This document shows positions 1 through 11,555 of a stretch of 64,000 nt of DNA, piece by piece (position 1 is the stretch's first letter; every line of letters starts with the position of its first letter). The position numbers and the translations under genes were made by a program. The DNA comes from Littorina saxatilis (lineage: Eukaryota > Mollusca > Gastropoda > Littorinimorpha > Littorinidae), in contig NC_090261.1 of the NCBI RefSeq assembly GCF_037325665.1, forward strand, positions 66,549,909 to 66,613,908, written 5' to 3'. A model generated the notes under the pieces. That model saw only the letters and a program-made list of their open reading frames with translations, did no database searches and was not told the DNA's origin.

Positions 1-35
1 TGTGTGTGTGTGTGTGTGTGTGTACGTGTGTGTGT

Positions 36-80
<45 letters not shown>

Positions 81-139
81 TGTCTGTCAGTGTGTGCCGT
101 GTGCGTGTGTGTCAGTGTGTGTGTGTGTGTTAATGTGCG
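1..139. repeat. (GT)n microsatellite
   Basis: Almost pure GT dinucleotide with scattered GTCA interruptions, running off the left edge of the window. Confidence 0.95.
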
Positions 140-1205
140 ACTTGGAAGCATAAACTGAAGAGGAAATCTAAGCTCACTACTGTCAAAACTTACCAACCAC
201 AGTAAATGATGATTTACAGTTGTGCTAAGAAAATCTCAGCAATACCTCTCTCCTGAATCTGCCGGCCCCATCTCTCCTCAGTGAACTTCAGCCTCACGTG
301 TCCTCATACCCATGTTAGCTAAACCGGCCTCTCTCCAGAATCTGCCCCATCTCTCCTGGTTCAGCCCCATATGTCCCCAGACCCATGTCAGCAATACCTC
401 CCTATCATGGAACCAGCCCCGCCTGAGTGCGTTGGGTAAAGAGCTCTGTTTATGTCAGCAATGACCGATGTGTGCTACCATACTTCGACACGCCGCTGAA
501 AGACGGTGCGGAGGCAAGGCCATTACTTTTGCAGCAGCGGCAACCCAACACGGAGACTTGAGCGTTTTTATCGCTGCACGCTGAAGCGCCAGCCTTTTCC
601 TTTTTTCTGCTCAACTACTGGTGGGACGCCTACACCATGACACATGTGTGCGCTCTAAAAACGCAGCCTGTGCGCTGCATCGCTCAGCAAAAGAGAATCT
701 ATGGTGTAATGGGATGCTTTCCGAGTGTGACATTAATGGGTTCGCTAATGGTGCTAATTCGTTAATCACGTGTTGGTGATCGGTCAGTGTAGGTCAAGAG
801 TTCGAGGAGTGGCCGATGCCTGACGCTAAGGGAGGCTTTTGTTTCAACCGCTGCTTTTTGACCCATGTTCGGTCATTGATTTTGCAGCCTCTCGCTCTAT
901 CTTTCTGTCTTGCTCCCGTAATATTCAGCGAAAACAGAAATCTCGACATTACTCGATTTGTCTGTGAGAAGACGGCAGCACTGAACGACCAAAAGAGTGC
1001 ATTGATTTTGCGGCAGATTCATGAAGGCAGTGTTAGTTGTTACTTTCTCCATAGACCTATATATAGGTCCCTGCTTTCTCAGAGTCGACACCATGCCAGC
1101 AAGTGGAAGTCGGTCTCATTTACATGAACTAAAATCTGTACACTGACAATGCGACTGGTTATTTGAGGAGAGAGTTTTCAGCTGCGCTTCTTCAAAACCG
1201 CAAGC
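140..1205. other. Upstream region of the SAM-domain gene, no gene seen
   Basis: Non-coding. Between about 235 and 420 there is a degenerate repeat built on CTCTCTCC...GAATCTGCC...CCCATCTCTCC. The last 100 bases before 1206 should hold the promoter and 5' UTR of the plus-strand gene, but I see no clear TATA box. The short open frames here lack coding character. Confidence 0.5.
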
Positions 1206-1305
1206 ATGGATTCCGAGTCGCCGGTTTCTGTTCTCCCGACAGCTCAGCTGGTAACGTATCTCGGAAAGCTGGGCATCAGCAGAGCCGGACTAGATTCTGT
1301 GTGGG
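1206..1305 (+). CDS. SAM-domain gene, exon 1
   Basis: Starts at the ATG in GCAAGCATGG and codes for 33 residues plus one base, ending at the GTAAGT donor. The first half of the SAM domain is here, so the longer open frame starting at 2559 is not the true 5' end. Confidence 0.75.
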
Positions 1306-3947
1306 GTAAGTAAAGAGCACACTGATCAATGCTTTTAAACATGAACAAAAAAGTTGTAAATATAAATTCAGCTGGAAATGTACCAACCTGGCTTATTACG
1401 CGTAATTAGTGGCTGGAGTTAATTAGGTATACTGTCCATGTCTTCTAAAGCTCAATTCATAAATACTGAAAATTCCATGTGCCTTTGCGTAACTGAACTA
1501 CCCACCCCGAACCTTAACTTGGAGGAAGTGAAATATGATGAAAACAGATGGTACTAATTTACATGTACATGTAAATCAATTTGCTGTGGGTTTGGATCAA
1601 GAAGAACTGGATAACTCCTGAGCAGAAACATATTGATTTAAAAATAGGTACACCCAATAAAGCAATATTGTTTGTATTAATGTCCAATAATATCTTTCAT
1701 ATTTCATACCATTCTGTAGTATAGTTATATGCAAAACAATTTGTTCCAGAACTTCTGCGTGAAAATATATACGAATTCCGAAAATAACTGTCGGGTTTGT
1801 ACTATGGATTGTAGAAGAGTGGGTGGCCGAGTGGTAACGCACTTGCGCTCGGAATCGAGAGGTTGCGTGTTGGACCCTGGGTCAGGCCGCTATTTTCTCC
1901 CCCCTTTCCTAACCTAGGTGGTGGGTTCAAGTGCTAGTCTTTCGGATGAGACGAAAAACCGAGGTCCCTTCGTGTACACTACATTGGGGGTGCACGTTAA
2001 AGATCTCACGATTGACAAAAGGGTCTTTCCTGGCAAAATTGTATAGGCATAGCTAAAAATGTCCACCAAATACCCGTGTGACTTGGAATAATAGGCCGTG
2101 AAAAGTAGGATATGCGCCGAAATGGCTGCGATCTGCTGGCCGATGTGAATGCGTGATGTATCAATTGTGTAAAAAATTCCATCTCACACGGCATAAATAA
2201 ATCCCTGAATATGTGCGCGATATAAATTGCATTAAAAAAATTTAAAAAATCCCTGCGCTTAGAACTGTACCCACGGAATACGCGCGATATAAGCCTCATA
2301 TTAATTAATAATAATAATAAAAAAAAATTTAAAAAAAAATACCCTTATGCTTTCTCTGACAAACATTGGAGGGGCCAAGTCGAAAACACATGGACAGAAG
2401 GCACATGTTTCCGACACAACCCGCGCTAGTGATTGGCCCCTCCAATGTTTGTCAGAGACAACTAAGGGTATTCACTCTTCCATAACCCATACAAACAACG
2501 GAGTTATTTCCGAAAATCGTGTATTCAAGCCTACTGTTGTCAAATTTTCTCATGTTATTTGTGGTGTGAACTACAGGGGTGTGTTACACTGTGTGCAGAA
2601 AAAGAGGTGACGGGTGGCATGCTGTGTGAGTTCTGTGAGGAGGACATCCGGGACGTCTTCACCGAATTCAAGGACAGGTTCCGCGTCAGGAAACTCCTCA
2701 GGGACCTCGCCGACAAGCCGGCCTCACGCCTCAAACCAGCGCCACAGTCGTCGGGGCAACAACAGCTAGAAGAAAAGTCAGCAGCAAGCGGTCGGAGCCA
2801 TGATTCACCCAGACCACGGACATCCCCCAGTGTTGAGGCAGCGTCTTCAGCCTTGATGCGCCTGTCATCGTCAGAATACAGCTTCAGTGGTACTACAAGT
2901 ACGAGGACTGTGTCTGGGAAGCACATTTCTGGAAGGAGGGCTTCAGAAGTGATTGACCTTGATGATGTCCAGGTCAAGAGTGAGTGTGAAGACACGTACT
3001 CAGCAAAGCGGCAGAGAGTGGAGGATGCCCTCGGTATTCCTCCGCACATTCCCGCTGCCCATTCCTACAACCTGCTCCAGTCTTCCTCAGGACTGCTGTC
3101 CGGTCAGCACTCAGCCATGAACAGCTTCCTGCCCCCGTCTCCTCTCTCCGTCTTCCTCAACAAGCCCGAGTTCCACCCAGCGTTTGGCGGCACGATGTCC
3201 CCCTCTCTCAGGCCCGCAGGCTACGCACACAGCCAGGACCAGCAGAGGACTGCAACATTCTCAGGCGGTGAGGACCAGGCGCTGTGTCTGAAGAAGTCGC
3301 CACAAAGACCTCCCTCTGCCGTGCAGGTGAGACGCGACACCGCCTCCCCCACCACCCAGCCCTCCTCCACCACCCCCGACTACCTGGGCAGCCTGGAGAC
3401 GCGTCACCTGGACCTGGCGTCCGTTCTCAGCATGGGTCAGCTGGCCACCAAGTACACGGCGCAGGAAATCCTCTCCAAGAAGAGCCAGCGGTCTCGACCC
3501 AACGGAGCGCAGAAGCTGGGCTCCATCCTCATTCGCAACGCTGCGCAGCAGGCCAACCTGTGGTCCGACCCCCCCCACCTGCGCAGCATCTCTCAGCCCC
3601 AGCGCCAGGAGTTCCTCAACAGCGTGTACCGCATTGCTCCTCACATCCGCGACTACGAGCACCTCTTGTGGCAGCGGCTTAGCGAGACGCTACAGAATCG
3701 GCGCAAATATCTCTTGGACAAAAAGCTGGGCAAGCGAGGCTTCCCCAGCTCCGGCCAATCAGCAGCGTCCTCGTCCTCTTCCCAGCATGACCTTGGGGAC
3801 TTCTCGGAATGGCAGGTGACGTCTATGCAAGGTCACCTTGGCAGCATGGGGGAAGACTCGCAAGACGATGTGAACATTCTGAAGGAAGTGGTTGCAGCAC
3901 ACGCTTACAGTGAAGACAGGCCTATCAAGCAGGAGCCATTGGAATGA
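1206..3947 (+). CDS. SAM-domain protein, two exons, probable nuclear regulator
   Basis: Joined exons 1206-1305 and 2599-3947 give 482 residues. The donor is G|GTAAGT and the acceptor TGTGCAG|AA. Exon 1 ends in phase 1 and exon 2 supplies two bases, so the frame closes exactly. Residues about 14-70 look like a SAM domain: an LVTYLGKLG helix, then TGGMLCEFCEEDI, then a basic helix RFRVRKLLRDL. The middle is low-complexity Ser/Pro/Gln. A predicted helical block at about 335-415 (from QKLGSILI to DKKLGKRGF) looks conserved, but I cannot name it. KRQR near 170 is a possible nuclear signal. VKSE near 158 and the terminal IKQE fit the SUMO consensus. SAM domains mediate protein oligomerisation; a role in transcription is inference. 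The intron holds a SINE and a foldback repeat. The gene's 3' end has seeded a minisatellite. Confidence 0.8.
1815..2320 (+). mobile_element. tRNA-derived SINE
   Basis: The head has a Pol III A box (TGGCCGAGTGG, 1824-1834) and a degraded B box, as in a Ser/Leu-type tRNA. A long body follows and the tail reads GCGCGATATAAGCCTCAT then (TAA)n. The same tail ends the repeat at 33.3-33.7 kb. It lies in the SAM-gene intron. Confidence 0.75.
2341..2525. mobile_element. Foldback MITE, copy 1 (partial)
   Basis: Arms AATACCCTTATGCTTTCTCTG... and ...CAGAGACAACTAAGGGTATT form an inverted repeat around GGCCCCTCCAATGTTTGTC. It matches the better-preserved copy at 16095-16325. Confidence 0.65.
2599..3947 (+). 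CDS. SAM-domain gene, exon 2 (terminal)
   Basis: Acceptor TGTGCAG at 2592-2598. The exon completes the SAM domain and carries the rest of the protein to the TGA at 3945-3947, after IKQEPLE. GC-rich codon use over 2600-3900 contrasts with the AT-rich flanks and supports real coding. Confidence 0.85.
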
Positions 3948-4420
3948 GCAACTCTCGTGCAGTACAGTAAAGACAGGCCTATCAAGCAGGAGCCATTGGA
4001 ATGAGCAACTCTCGTGCAGTACAGTAAAGACAGGCCTATCAAGCAGGAGCCATTGGAATGAGCAACTCTCGTGCAGTACAGTAAAGACAGGCCTATCAAG
4101 CAGGAGCCATTGGAATGAGCAACTCTCGTGCAGTACAGTAAAGACAGGCCTATCAAGCAGGAGCCATTGGAATGAGCAACTCTCGTGCAGTACAGTGAAG
4201 ACAGGCCTATCAAGCAGGAGCCATTGGAATGAGCAACTCTCGTGCAGTACAGTAAAGACAGGCCTATCAAGCAGGAGCCATTGGAATGAGCAACTCTCGT
4301 GCAGTACAGTAAAGACAGGCCTATCAAGCAGGAGCCATTGGAATGAGCAACTCTCGTGCAGTACAGTAAAGACAGGCCTATCAAGCAGGAGCCATTGGAA
4401 TGAGCAACTCTCGTGCAGTA
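3902..4420 (+). repeat. 57-bp minisatellite grown from the gene's 3' end, about 9 copies
   Basis: The unit runs from AGTACAGTAAAGACAGGCC through CCATTGGAATGA to CTCTCGTG. The first copy is the last coding codons, stop and first 3' UTR bases of the SAM-domain gene. Because 57 is divisible by three, open frames of no meaning appear on both strands. Confidence 0.95.
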
Positions 4421-4569
4421 CAGTGGAACCCAATTTTAAGATCTCAAAACAAATTGAGAGAAAAGAATGGTGTCTTGAAATGGAGGTCAATTAACAGAAA
4501 ATCTGAAAAAGCATGATCCTAAAAGGGAGGAAGTTTTGAATTGGGGATCTTAAAACTGGAGTTCCACTG
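4421..4569. mobile_element. TA-flanked MITE (CAGTGGAACC family), copy 1
   Basis: Ends CAGTGGAACCCAATTTTAAG and GATCTTAAAACTGGAGTTCCACTG are inverted and flanked by TA on both sides. It landed in the TA of the last 57-bp minisatellite unit. TA duplication points to the Tc1/mariner/pogo group (inference). Confidence 0.8.
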
Positions 4570-4571
4570 TA

Positions 4572-4875
4572 AGGCCTAAAAAAAAAATAGGTGTGGTTAC
4601 GGTAACCCGACCTACCCTATTTTTTGGGGCTGAGCCTATAACTTTTTATTACATTTGTCAAAAAAACACACAAAAAACCAAGAAAACGAGTGCAGAAAAC
4701 GCAATGAAAGTGAAAGCGCCCGAGTCACACACTTATTTCCCTGTCAAGTAGGTTTAATTTGTACACATTAGAAAAAAAAAAGGAAAAAAAAAAAAGAGAT
4801 TGCCTACCTTCCTACCCTATTTTTTTTGGCTATGTTACCGTAACCACACCTATTTTTTTTTTTTTTTGCCTAAGA
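4572..4875. mobile_element. MITE with GGCCTAAAA...GGTTACGGTAAC ends
   Basis: About 30-bp inverted ends (AATAGGTGTGGTTACGGTAAC against GTTACCGTAACCACACCTATT) bound by poly-A/poly-T. The inner motif CTACCCTATTTTTT is repeated. It is related to the element at 32068-32299, which shares GGTAACCCGACC-like sequence. Confidence 0.75.
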
Positions 4876-5890
4876 AAAGTGTTGGACAATGGTACTTCTT
4901 CAGGAAAAGCAATGCAAACCAAACTGACACAGGTAGTTGTGGAATTACCTCATGGTAACTTCTACGCCAAAGTCTTGTTGGTAAAAACAGATTGAGCCGT
5001 CTGTGTGATGTGAGCCTTGCCTAGTAAAACCTTCGCTTTTTGACCTGATTTCCAGGGAGTGGTCAGTTTACGGAGTAGAACTGAGTCATAATGTGTTTGT
5101 GCTAAACCTCAAAAGCGGTTTTTGTTTGTTTGTTTTGAACTATCAACCTTATGCAGTATTCTTTAGAACTCTAGTCACAAACTCATGGAAGCTTCAGAGG
5201 TCTGCGACAGCAAATCAATGGTGACTAGTGATTGAAAAGGCCGTGATGCTTCATAAACATTGCCTCTTGTTTATAAAAGTTTATGGATTTATTTCGTATG
5301 TATGGTGACATATATCTTCATGCTGGGAAGCTAGAGGGACGGGTTGCATGGGCCTGCTGAGTGCCAGACTTTCGGAGTCAACATAGTTCAGGCAGATTGA
5401 TAGTTTCCTGCAGCAAAATGTGTGTATTTTTTAAGCATACACATAATTTTTTTTCTTTCTCTAACATTTTACGTTTTGACACTGGAGCATTATATCACCA
5501 ATCACATCCAGTCACTTTAAGTTTCTCAAACTGTGAATGGTCAACTGTGTTCACCAATTGTATTGTGCATAATAACATGTTTTGGGTGGTAAGTAAAACG
5601 TTTCCACAATTTTTTTTTTCCAACCACTTTATTTCACATTAGAGCATTTTTACTTCAAATGCAAGGGAGAAAACCCACGTGTTTCCATCTTCTATGGTTT
5701 TACACAGGTAGCAATAGTACACATGCCAGCCATATGCTGGAGACCGTTTGGTGTATGTATCACATTTTATCAAAATACATTTAATTGAACAACACTTTCT
5801 TCATTGCACACTTCATCAAATGGACGCATTATTGAATGGACGGAAGTAAAACAAAAGGTGCAACAAAGAATCCTTCATGCAGGATCTCCA
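4876..5890. other. AT-rich intergenic stretch, nothing recognised
   Basis: No coding exon, tRNA or clear repeat seen. Several T-runs are present. Confidence 0.4.
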
Positions 5891-5904
5891 TTCTCTTTAT
5901 CACT

Positions 5905-6100
5905 CTCACACACACACACTGAGACAAAACACACACACACTGAGACAAAACACACACACACTGAGACAAAACACACACACACTGAGACAAAACACACACA
6001 CACTGAGACAAAACACACACACACTGAGACAAAACACACACACACTGAGACAAAACACACACACACTGAGACAAAACACACACACACTGAGACAAAACAC
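5905..6100. repeat. 21-bp minisatellite ACACACACACTGAGACAAAAC
   Basis: About nine tandem copies. The unit length is a multiple of three, which explains the long meaningless frames on both strands. Confidence 0.95.
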
Positions 6101-6460
6101 ACACAGAATGACAGACAAAGACTTAAAGGCATCTTTCCATTCTCTTTATCACTCTCACAAACACACACTGAGACAAAACACACACAGAATGACAGACAAA
6201 GACTTAAAGGCATCTTTCCATTCTCTTTATCACTCTCACAAACACACACTGAGACAAAACACACACAGAATGACAGACAAAGACTTAAAGGCATCTTTCC
6301 ATTCTCTTTATCACTCTCACACACACACTGAGACACAACACACAGAATGACAGACAAAGACTTAAAGGCATCTTTCCATTCTCTTTATCAATCTCACAAA
6401 CACACTGAGACAAAACACACACAGAATGACAGACAAAGACTTAAAGGCATCTTTCCATTC
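6101..6460. repeat. 81-bp tandem repeat, about 4.5 copies
   Basis: The unit holds AGAATGACAGACAAAGAC, AAAGGCATCTTTCCATTC and one copy of the upstream 21-bp unit. Starts fall near 6105, 6186, 6267, 6345 and 6423. It is a higher-order expansion of the adjacent array. Confidence 0.9.
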
Positions 6461-6754
6461 AATAATTGCACACTTTACACTACTGTATTCAATAAAGTAT
6501 CCATTTAACGAAGTGGTCGATAAGGTGTCACACACCCGATGGTTTATGTGCAATGCAAGTGATTGACCTCAGTGAGTACCGGGTAAAACGGAGTATCAGT
6601 ATGTTTTGCTTGCACGAGTATGTATGTGTTATGTGGTTCAAGAATAGACAATGTTCAGAAATAATTCTTTTTATTTTTTATCAATGATCTATCATCAGCA
6701 TCGACTTTGGAGTGATTCACAAGAAGAGAGCAACTTGTTTGTTTTCTGTGTTGT

Positions 6755-6935
6755 CCAGATTTGTTGTACTGGTATGTTTTCTCTCTGATTTGTTGTACTG
6801 GTATGTTTTCTCTCCGATTTGTTGTACTGGTATGTTTTCTCTCTGATTTGTTGTACTGGTATGTTTTCTCTCTGATTTGTTGTACTGGTATGTTTTCTCT
6901 CTGATTTGTTGTACTGGTATGTTTTCTCTCTGAAG
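6755..6935. repeat. 29-bp minisatellite, about 6 copies
   Basis: Tandem unit TTTGTTGTACTGGTATG plus TTTTCTCTCTGA, with one variant copy (CTCCGA). Confidence 0.9.
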
Positions 6936-7254
6936 TGGGGTGACTAGTGCATTAGTGGCATCACTCAGCAACACAAACACATCAACACGTGAAATAAAAC
7001 AGTTGGGAAGGAAACCAATGTGGATGAATATAAGCACAACTGGCCTGTTTAATCCTTTCATGCAACACTAAATCAGCTACTGTACACTGCAGCTTGCAAC
7101 ATAAGCATCTTCCCCGCTGCCTTGCACTTATGTACATAGTTACAGTTAGTGCAAACAAGACGTATCCAGCTTGCATCTTTGATTTCATCAGGTGGTACAC
7201 ACATTTTGTACAATCTGTTAACTTGTGTCATGAACAACATAGATACAGGACTGC

Positions 7255-7277
7255 CCCCCCCCCCCCCCCCCCCCCCC
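7255..7277. repeat. Poly-C run (about 22 nt)
   Basis: A homopolymer of C, one of about ten similar C or G runs in the window. Confidence 0.95.
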
Positions 7278-7849
7278 AATGTTCATGTCTTCCTACCCTA
7301 ATACACAACAGAAAAGACTCATGATTGACACACACATGCCAATAACTGCAGAAAGCAAGCAATAAAAACGTGCATGTAAAAGATCGAGTGTAAAATCCTA
7401 TACACACGTAAACAAACAGATCTGTTGTACAAACCCAGAACAACTGTTACTTATTAGTACGACAGATCGTAAATACAGTCCTACTGAAAAAGAAAACATG
7501 AGACCACATTAAAAACAGCATCTACCGGGAAATATATTATTTCATTTAAGCGCAAAGTTAAGACTCAAAATGTACACATATGATCATCCAGTACAAATAA
7601 AGATCAGAATATAAAATATAAAAAATACATAAACTTCTCAGCCAAGCAGGAGTTACTTAGGTTATTATCTAAAAAGCACTTTCTCACAACAAAAACAAAC
7701 CATGAGCTAAAAAGTATGTACAGAAATATCACAGCAGTTCAATCCAAGGGAGATAATTCGACCCAAAGACACGAGAGAGCCATCTTCAACTTCCAGCCTT
7801 GTCAGAGAAACTGAAGCCAGGAGGGAGGCTTTTGTGCTTGAAATGCCCC

Positions 7850-8075
7850 TTTTTGGCTCACGTAAGTGTAGCCTATGCGATCGTAACTTTGTCTGTCTGT
7901 GCGTTTGTGCGTGTGTGTGTGTTTGTTTGTGCTGTGTATGTCTGTGGTAGAAACTTTAACATTTCGTCATTTGAAGACGTCACATTATGACGTAAGAGGG
8001 TTCGACGTCACGCGAAGGAATTACTGAAAGTCTCGGTCATTGTTATTTTGAGCGGGCCGAGACTAGTTGGCAGTC
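7850..8075. repeat. Dispersed mollusc-type repeat fragment
   Basis: Contains GGCTCACGTAAGTGTAGCC and CGATCGTAACTTTGTCTGTC, which I recall as a common gastropod repeat (memory, not search). Confidence 0.4.
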
Positions 8076-8135
8076 GTGTCCCTGTAAGTAGGCTACATGC
8101 AGACAGACAGATCTAGAGTCTCGCTTTCTTGCACA

Positions 8136-8360
8136 GTGTCACCTATGCTTACTGTGTGTGTGTGTATGTGTGACGGAGTGATCGAGTTTGTGTTACTGTT
8201 TGTCGATTTCTTACGTGAGCCTTGAAGGCTTCGTCTCTTGTTTACATAGTGTGTGTGTAATGTGTCACTGAGTGTGTGTGTGTGTGTGTCACTGAGTGTG
8301 TGTGTCACTGAAAGTGTGTGTGTCACTGAGTGTGTGTGTGTCACTGTGTGTGTGTGTGTC

Positions 8361-8398
<38 letters not shown>

Positions 8399-8400
8399 AG
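8136..8400. repeat. GT-rich microsatellite with GTGTCACTGA interruptions
   Basis: GT runs broken by repeated GTCACTGAGTG-like units. Confidence 0.9.
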
Positions 8401-8540
8401 TAATGAGAAATTTCAGGATGACTTGCAAATGAGCACAGATCTACAAATTCACTTAAGTTCAAGCCATACCAGTGCATAGTAAAAGTCTCCATAATGATGT
8501 GGTCTTGAGCTTCCAAGTCATGCAGACAGAACAGAACCGA

Positions 8541-8804
8541 TCAAATCGCTGAAGGCTGCACAACAAAGTCTCTAGCCGGCACAAAACTCGACCTCGCAAT
8601 CTTACACTTGACGGGGTCAATGTCAAGCCCGTCTGGTTCTGGCTTCCTCTTACATAAACAGGAGACCCTCACGGAGGAGTTGACGGCATTGAGAGGCGAT
8701 GATGCGTGACTGAACGCGGCTGCTGTCTGACAGTGTCTGTTAGCAGCTTCAATCTCGACGGCCTTGCTGAGGTGCACTGCTCTCTCCTGGTCCGTGGGGC
8801 TCGT
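8541..8804 (-). CDS. Candidate terminal exon, identity unknown
   Basis: Minus-strand frame of 87 codons plus TGA. It opens right after a good acceptor (CCTGTCTCCAG, minus strand) and is in phase 0. The frame begins TSPTDQERAVHLSKAVEIEA and ends ARDFVVQPSAI. Codon use is more gene-like than its surroundings. POLE2 exon 14, 7 kb upstream on the same strand, also ends in phase 0, so this could be an extended or alternative POLE2 3' end. However, it does not resemble the known POLE2 C-terminus (GSFPRSGFSFKVFYP... in human). It may instead be the last exon of another gene whose earlier exons are hidden by the gap. I do not recognise the protein. Confidence 0.45.
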   Translation of the reverse strand, partial: TSPTDQERAVHLSKAVEIEAANRHCQTAAAFSHASSPLNAVNSSVRVSCLCKRKPEPDGLDIDPVKCKIARSSFVPARDFVVQPSAI

Positions 8805-8904
8805 CTGGAGACAGGTGAGAATGGATGTAGTCAGTTTTGTTTCAACAATAACATTGATGAGTGAAAAAATAAACAAGCTGTGGGCATTATTTTTCTGTTC
8901 AGAC

Positions 8905-9169
8905 ACACAAGAGTTACAACAAGATACACTTTGTTCCTCCCAAGTCTCACTCTTGTTCCTCCTGACACTCAACAAGCAACACACACACATCCCCCCCCCC
9001 CCCCCCCCCCGCCTTGTTACAACAAGATACACTTTTTGTTCCTCCAAGTCTCACTCTTGTTCCTCCTAACACTCAACAAGCAACACACACACATCCCCCC
9101 CCCCCCCCCCCCCCGCCTTGTTACAACAAGATACACTTTGTTCCTCCAAGTCTCACTCTTGTTCCTCCT
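8905..9169. repeat. About 103-bp tandem repeat with poly-C runs, broken by the gap
   Basis: The unit holds GTTACAACAAGATACACTTT, TCACTCTTGTTCCTCCT, CAACAAGCAACACACACACA and a C run of about 18-20. About 2.5 copies are visible before the Ns. Confidence 0.9.
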
Positions 9170-9369
9170 NNNNNNNNNNNNNNNNNNNNNNNNNNNNNNN
9201 NNNNNNNNNNNNNNNNNNNNNNNNNNNNNNNNNNNNNNNNNNNNNNNNNNNNNNNNNNNNNNNNNNNNNNNNNNNNNNNNNNNNNNNNNNNNNNNNNNNN
9301 NNNNNNNNNNNNNNNNNNNNNNNNNNNNNNNNNNNNNNNNNNNNNNNNNNNNNNNNNNNNNNNNNNNNN
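9170..9369. other. Assembly gap, 200 Ns
   Basis: Exactly 200 Ns, which looks like a placeholder for an unknown length. Poly-C repeats lie on the left and poly-G on the right, so the gap probably reflects homopolymer or tandem-repeat sequencing failure. Confidence 1.
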
Positions 9370-9864
9370 GGGGGGGGGGGGGGTAATCAATGCAAATCTC
9401 TTTCTAAGGACAGTGACTGGCGTTTAAAAGACAACATGTACTTGTGGTTGTGATAAGTAGACCAACAAAAACAACACAAAGCACACTTCTATGGGCCACC
9501 CAATAAATCGTCTATAACACACAAAACTTGTAGCCAAGACCGAATGAGAGTGGTAACACCAGAGGAAGGGGGGAGGGGGGGGTGGTAAAGGGGGCCTCAA
9601 GCAGAAACAAGTAAGCAGGGGAGCAAACTGTTCAATCAATATTTTCTCACCATAAACTGTTTCTGTTTAATGTCGGAGGAAATTCCATCGTGGGCTAGCT
9701 TGGAGAAACAGTAGCAGGTACTTGAACCACACACCAGGGAAGGTTTTGATAGTGCAAACATACATGTTTATAGTGTCTGCAATTTAAAACCAGGACGCCA
9801 AGCAATCAAAAGTTCCAGTCTTGTGGAATCTTTAAAATGCATTTATGACTTCTCATGTTTGACG

Positions 9865-11150
9865 GGCGCAATGCCTAGTGGATAAGACACCAGCCTCCCA
9901 TGCGCAAGGTTCAGTGTTCCAATCATAGCTGCTCCTGGTGGGTTAAGGGTGGAGATTTTTCACATCTCCCAGGTCAACTTATGTGCAGACCTGCTAGTAG
10001 GGGAAGGGCTCCTAATATGGACCGGCTCCTAATATGGACCACCTTCTGTTCTGACAAACTAACGGCGCTAGAGCGCTCAAAAAAATTTTATTCGCTGTAT
10101 TCACCCTCTCCGGATAACTTGCACATGTCAAAACAGTTGCAGAAACAGAAATCTCAAAACCGTTAGGCTTTTTCTCTTTTTTTCACTTTTGGCAGCGTTC
10201 ACTCTAAATTTGTCGCCTAAAACGGACTCGTTTCTGTCCATAGCCAAAGCTTTTATCACACAAAAAATGCTATATATGACAGCTAAAACCATATTTGTTA
10301 CATTATAGCAGTGTTGACCCCGAGTTTCTACTGCAAACAAAAAATAATAGCAAAATCTCAAAGTATGTGCGAGTCCCCTAATATGGACCACCTTCAACAA
10401 ATCAAAGAAAATAAAAGCTAAAGGCTGTTTTCATTAATTCATTAAGAAGCTTGCTGGAAATAACCTATAACTAGCCCTCGAAATTTAAAAAAAATGCAAC
10501 AAAAAGTCTTCTTTTCGTGGAAGTTGATAATTTCACTTATTTTCACTCTGTTTTTGATAAGCTTCTTTAATTTCCTGGTGTGCTTCAAATAATGCTCTCA
10601 TCAACTCGAAACAGATAAATCTAGAGCATATTTTAATTAGGCTGACTTGTACACTAAGTTGTATCATGTTATTTTGAAATATAGGGGGCTTTTTACAGTG
10701 ATTCGTGAGGGCCGCTTCACTGGTCCATATTAGGCGCCCAGGCTCCTAATATAGACCCTTTGTGATTTTTTCTGTATTTAATTTTTGCTGAATGTCTATC
10801 AAAGCTATTTCACTCTAATTAGGCCTAACGGTTAACCTAAGAGAGAAGAACTACCAAACACAAAATGAAACTTCTTCGCAAGAAAACAAGCTAGTTATCA
10901 GCATGAAACAAAAAGTGGTCCATATTAGGAGCCCTTCCCCTACGTTATCCGTCTTTGTGTGCACACGCAAGCACAAGACCAAGTGCACACGGAAAAGGTC
11001 CTGTAATCCATGTCAGAGTTCGGTGGGTTATAGAAAACACGAAAATACCAAGCATGCACCCCCCAAAATCGGTGAATGGCTGCCTAAACAGCGGGCTAAA
11101 AACGGTCATACACGTAAAAACCCACTCATTCACAAAAACATGTTTTTGTG
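9865..11150 (+). mobile_element. tRNA-derived SINE split by a DNA transposon
   Basis: Head GGGCGCAATGCCTAGTGG resembles an A box and GGTTCAGTGTTCCAATC a decayed B box. It shares AGGTCAACTTATGTGCAGACC with the SINE at 63.5-63.8 kb. The body stops at 9997 and resumes at 10941 on the far side of an inserted element. Confidence 0.65.
9998..10942. mobile_element. 945-bp non-autonomous DNA transposon with TAGGGGAAGGGC ends
   Basis: Perfect inverted ends TAGGGGAAGGGCTCC and GGAGCCCTTCCCCTA, continuing into TAATATGGACC. The motif CCTAATATGGACC recurs inside in both orientations (near 10025, 10378, 10725 and 10743). It interrupts the SINE at a TA. No coding capacity seen; superfamily not assigned. 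Confidence 0.85.
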
Positions 11151-11317
11151 GTGGGGTTTCAGCCCATGGACGCAGAAGAAGAAGTTGTCAAGCTGCGAGC
11201 GTTTGAATCAGCAAGGGCAGCTGTCTTCATTAAAATCAAATCAATATCTCACAAAATCCTGTTTTATCCTGTAAAGGCACAGTCCTTCCCGGCCTACCAT
11301 TTCAGATGTGCCCAGGC

Positions 11318-11555
11318 TTTTAACTCATTGTCTCCCAGGCACGGATATATCCGTACCCACTCAAATGGCTCTATCTGACCAGGTACAGATATATCCGCTC
11401 AGACTGTTAGCTTCAGTCGCTTCCTGTAACGTCCATCTAATGTCTGCATTCCAGCGTGTTGATACACAGTTACTACAATTCTGAGTGACCTGCTGCAGCA
11501 CAGCTGGTCTCGGCTAAAAAAAAAATTGGTCAACATAGTTGGGGTAGAAAGTGTT
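11318..11555. mobile_element. Possible TTAA-flanked MITE
   Basis: TTTTAACTCATTGTCTCCCA at the left, GTGTTAAATGGGG at the right, and the palindrome ACGGATATATCCGT plus a variant inside. TTAA borders hint at the piggyBac group. Weak call. Confidence 0.35.

Noticed and set aside
3759-4494. Long open frames on both strands over the 57-bp array
   Set aside because: They arise because the repeat unit is a multiple of three. The real gene stops at 3947.
5804-6357. Long open frames rich in His-Thr or Cys-Val
   Set aside because: They are translations of CA-rich tandem repeats with units divisible by three.
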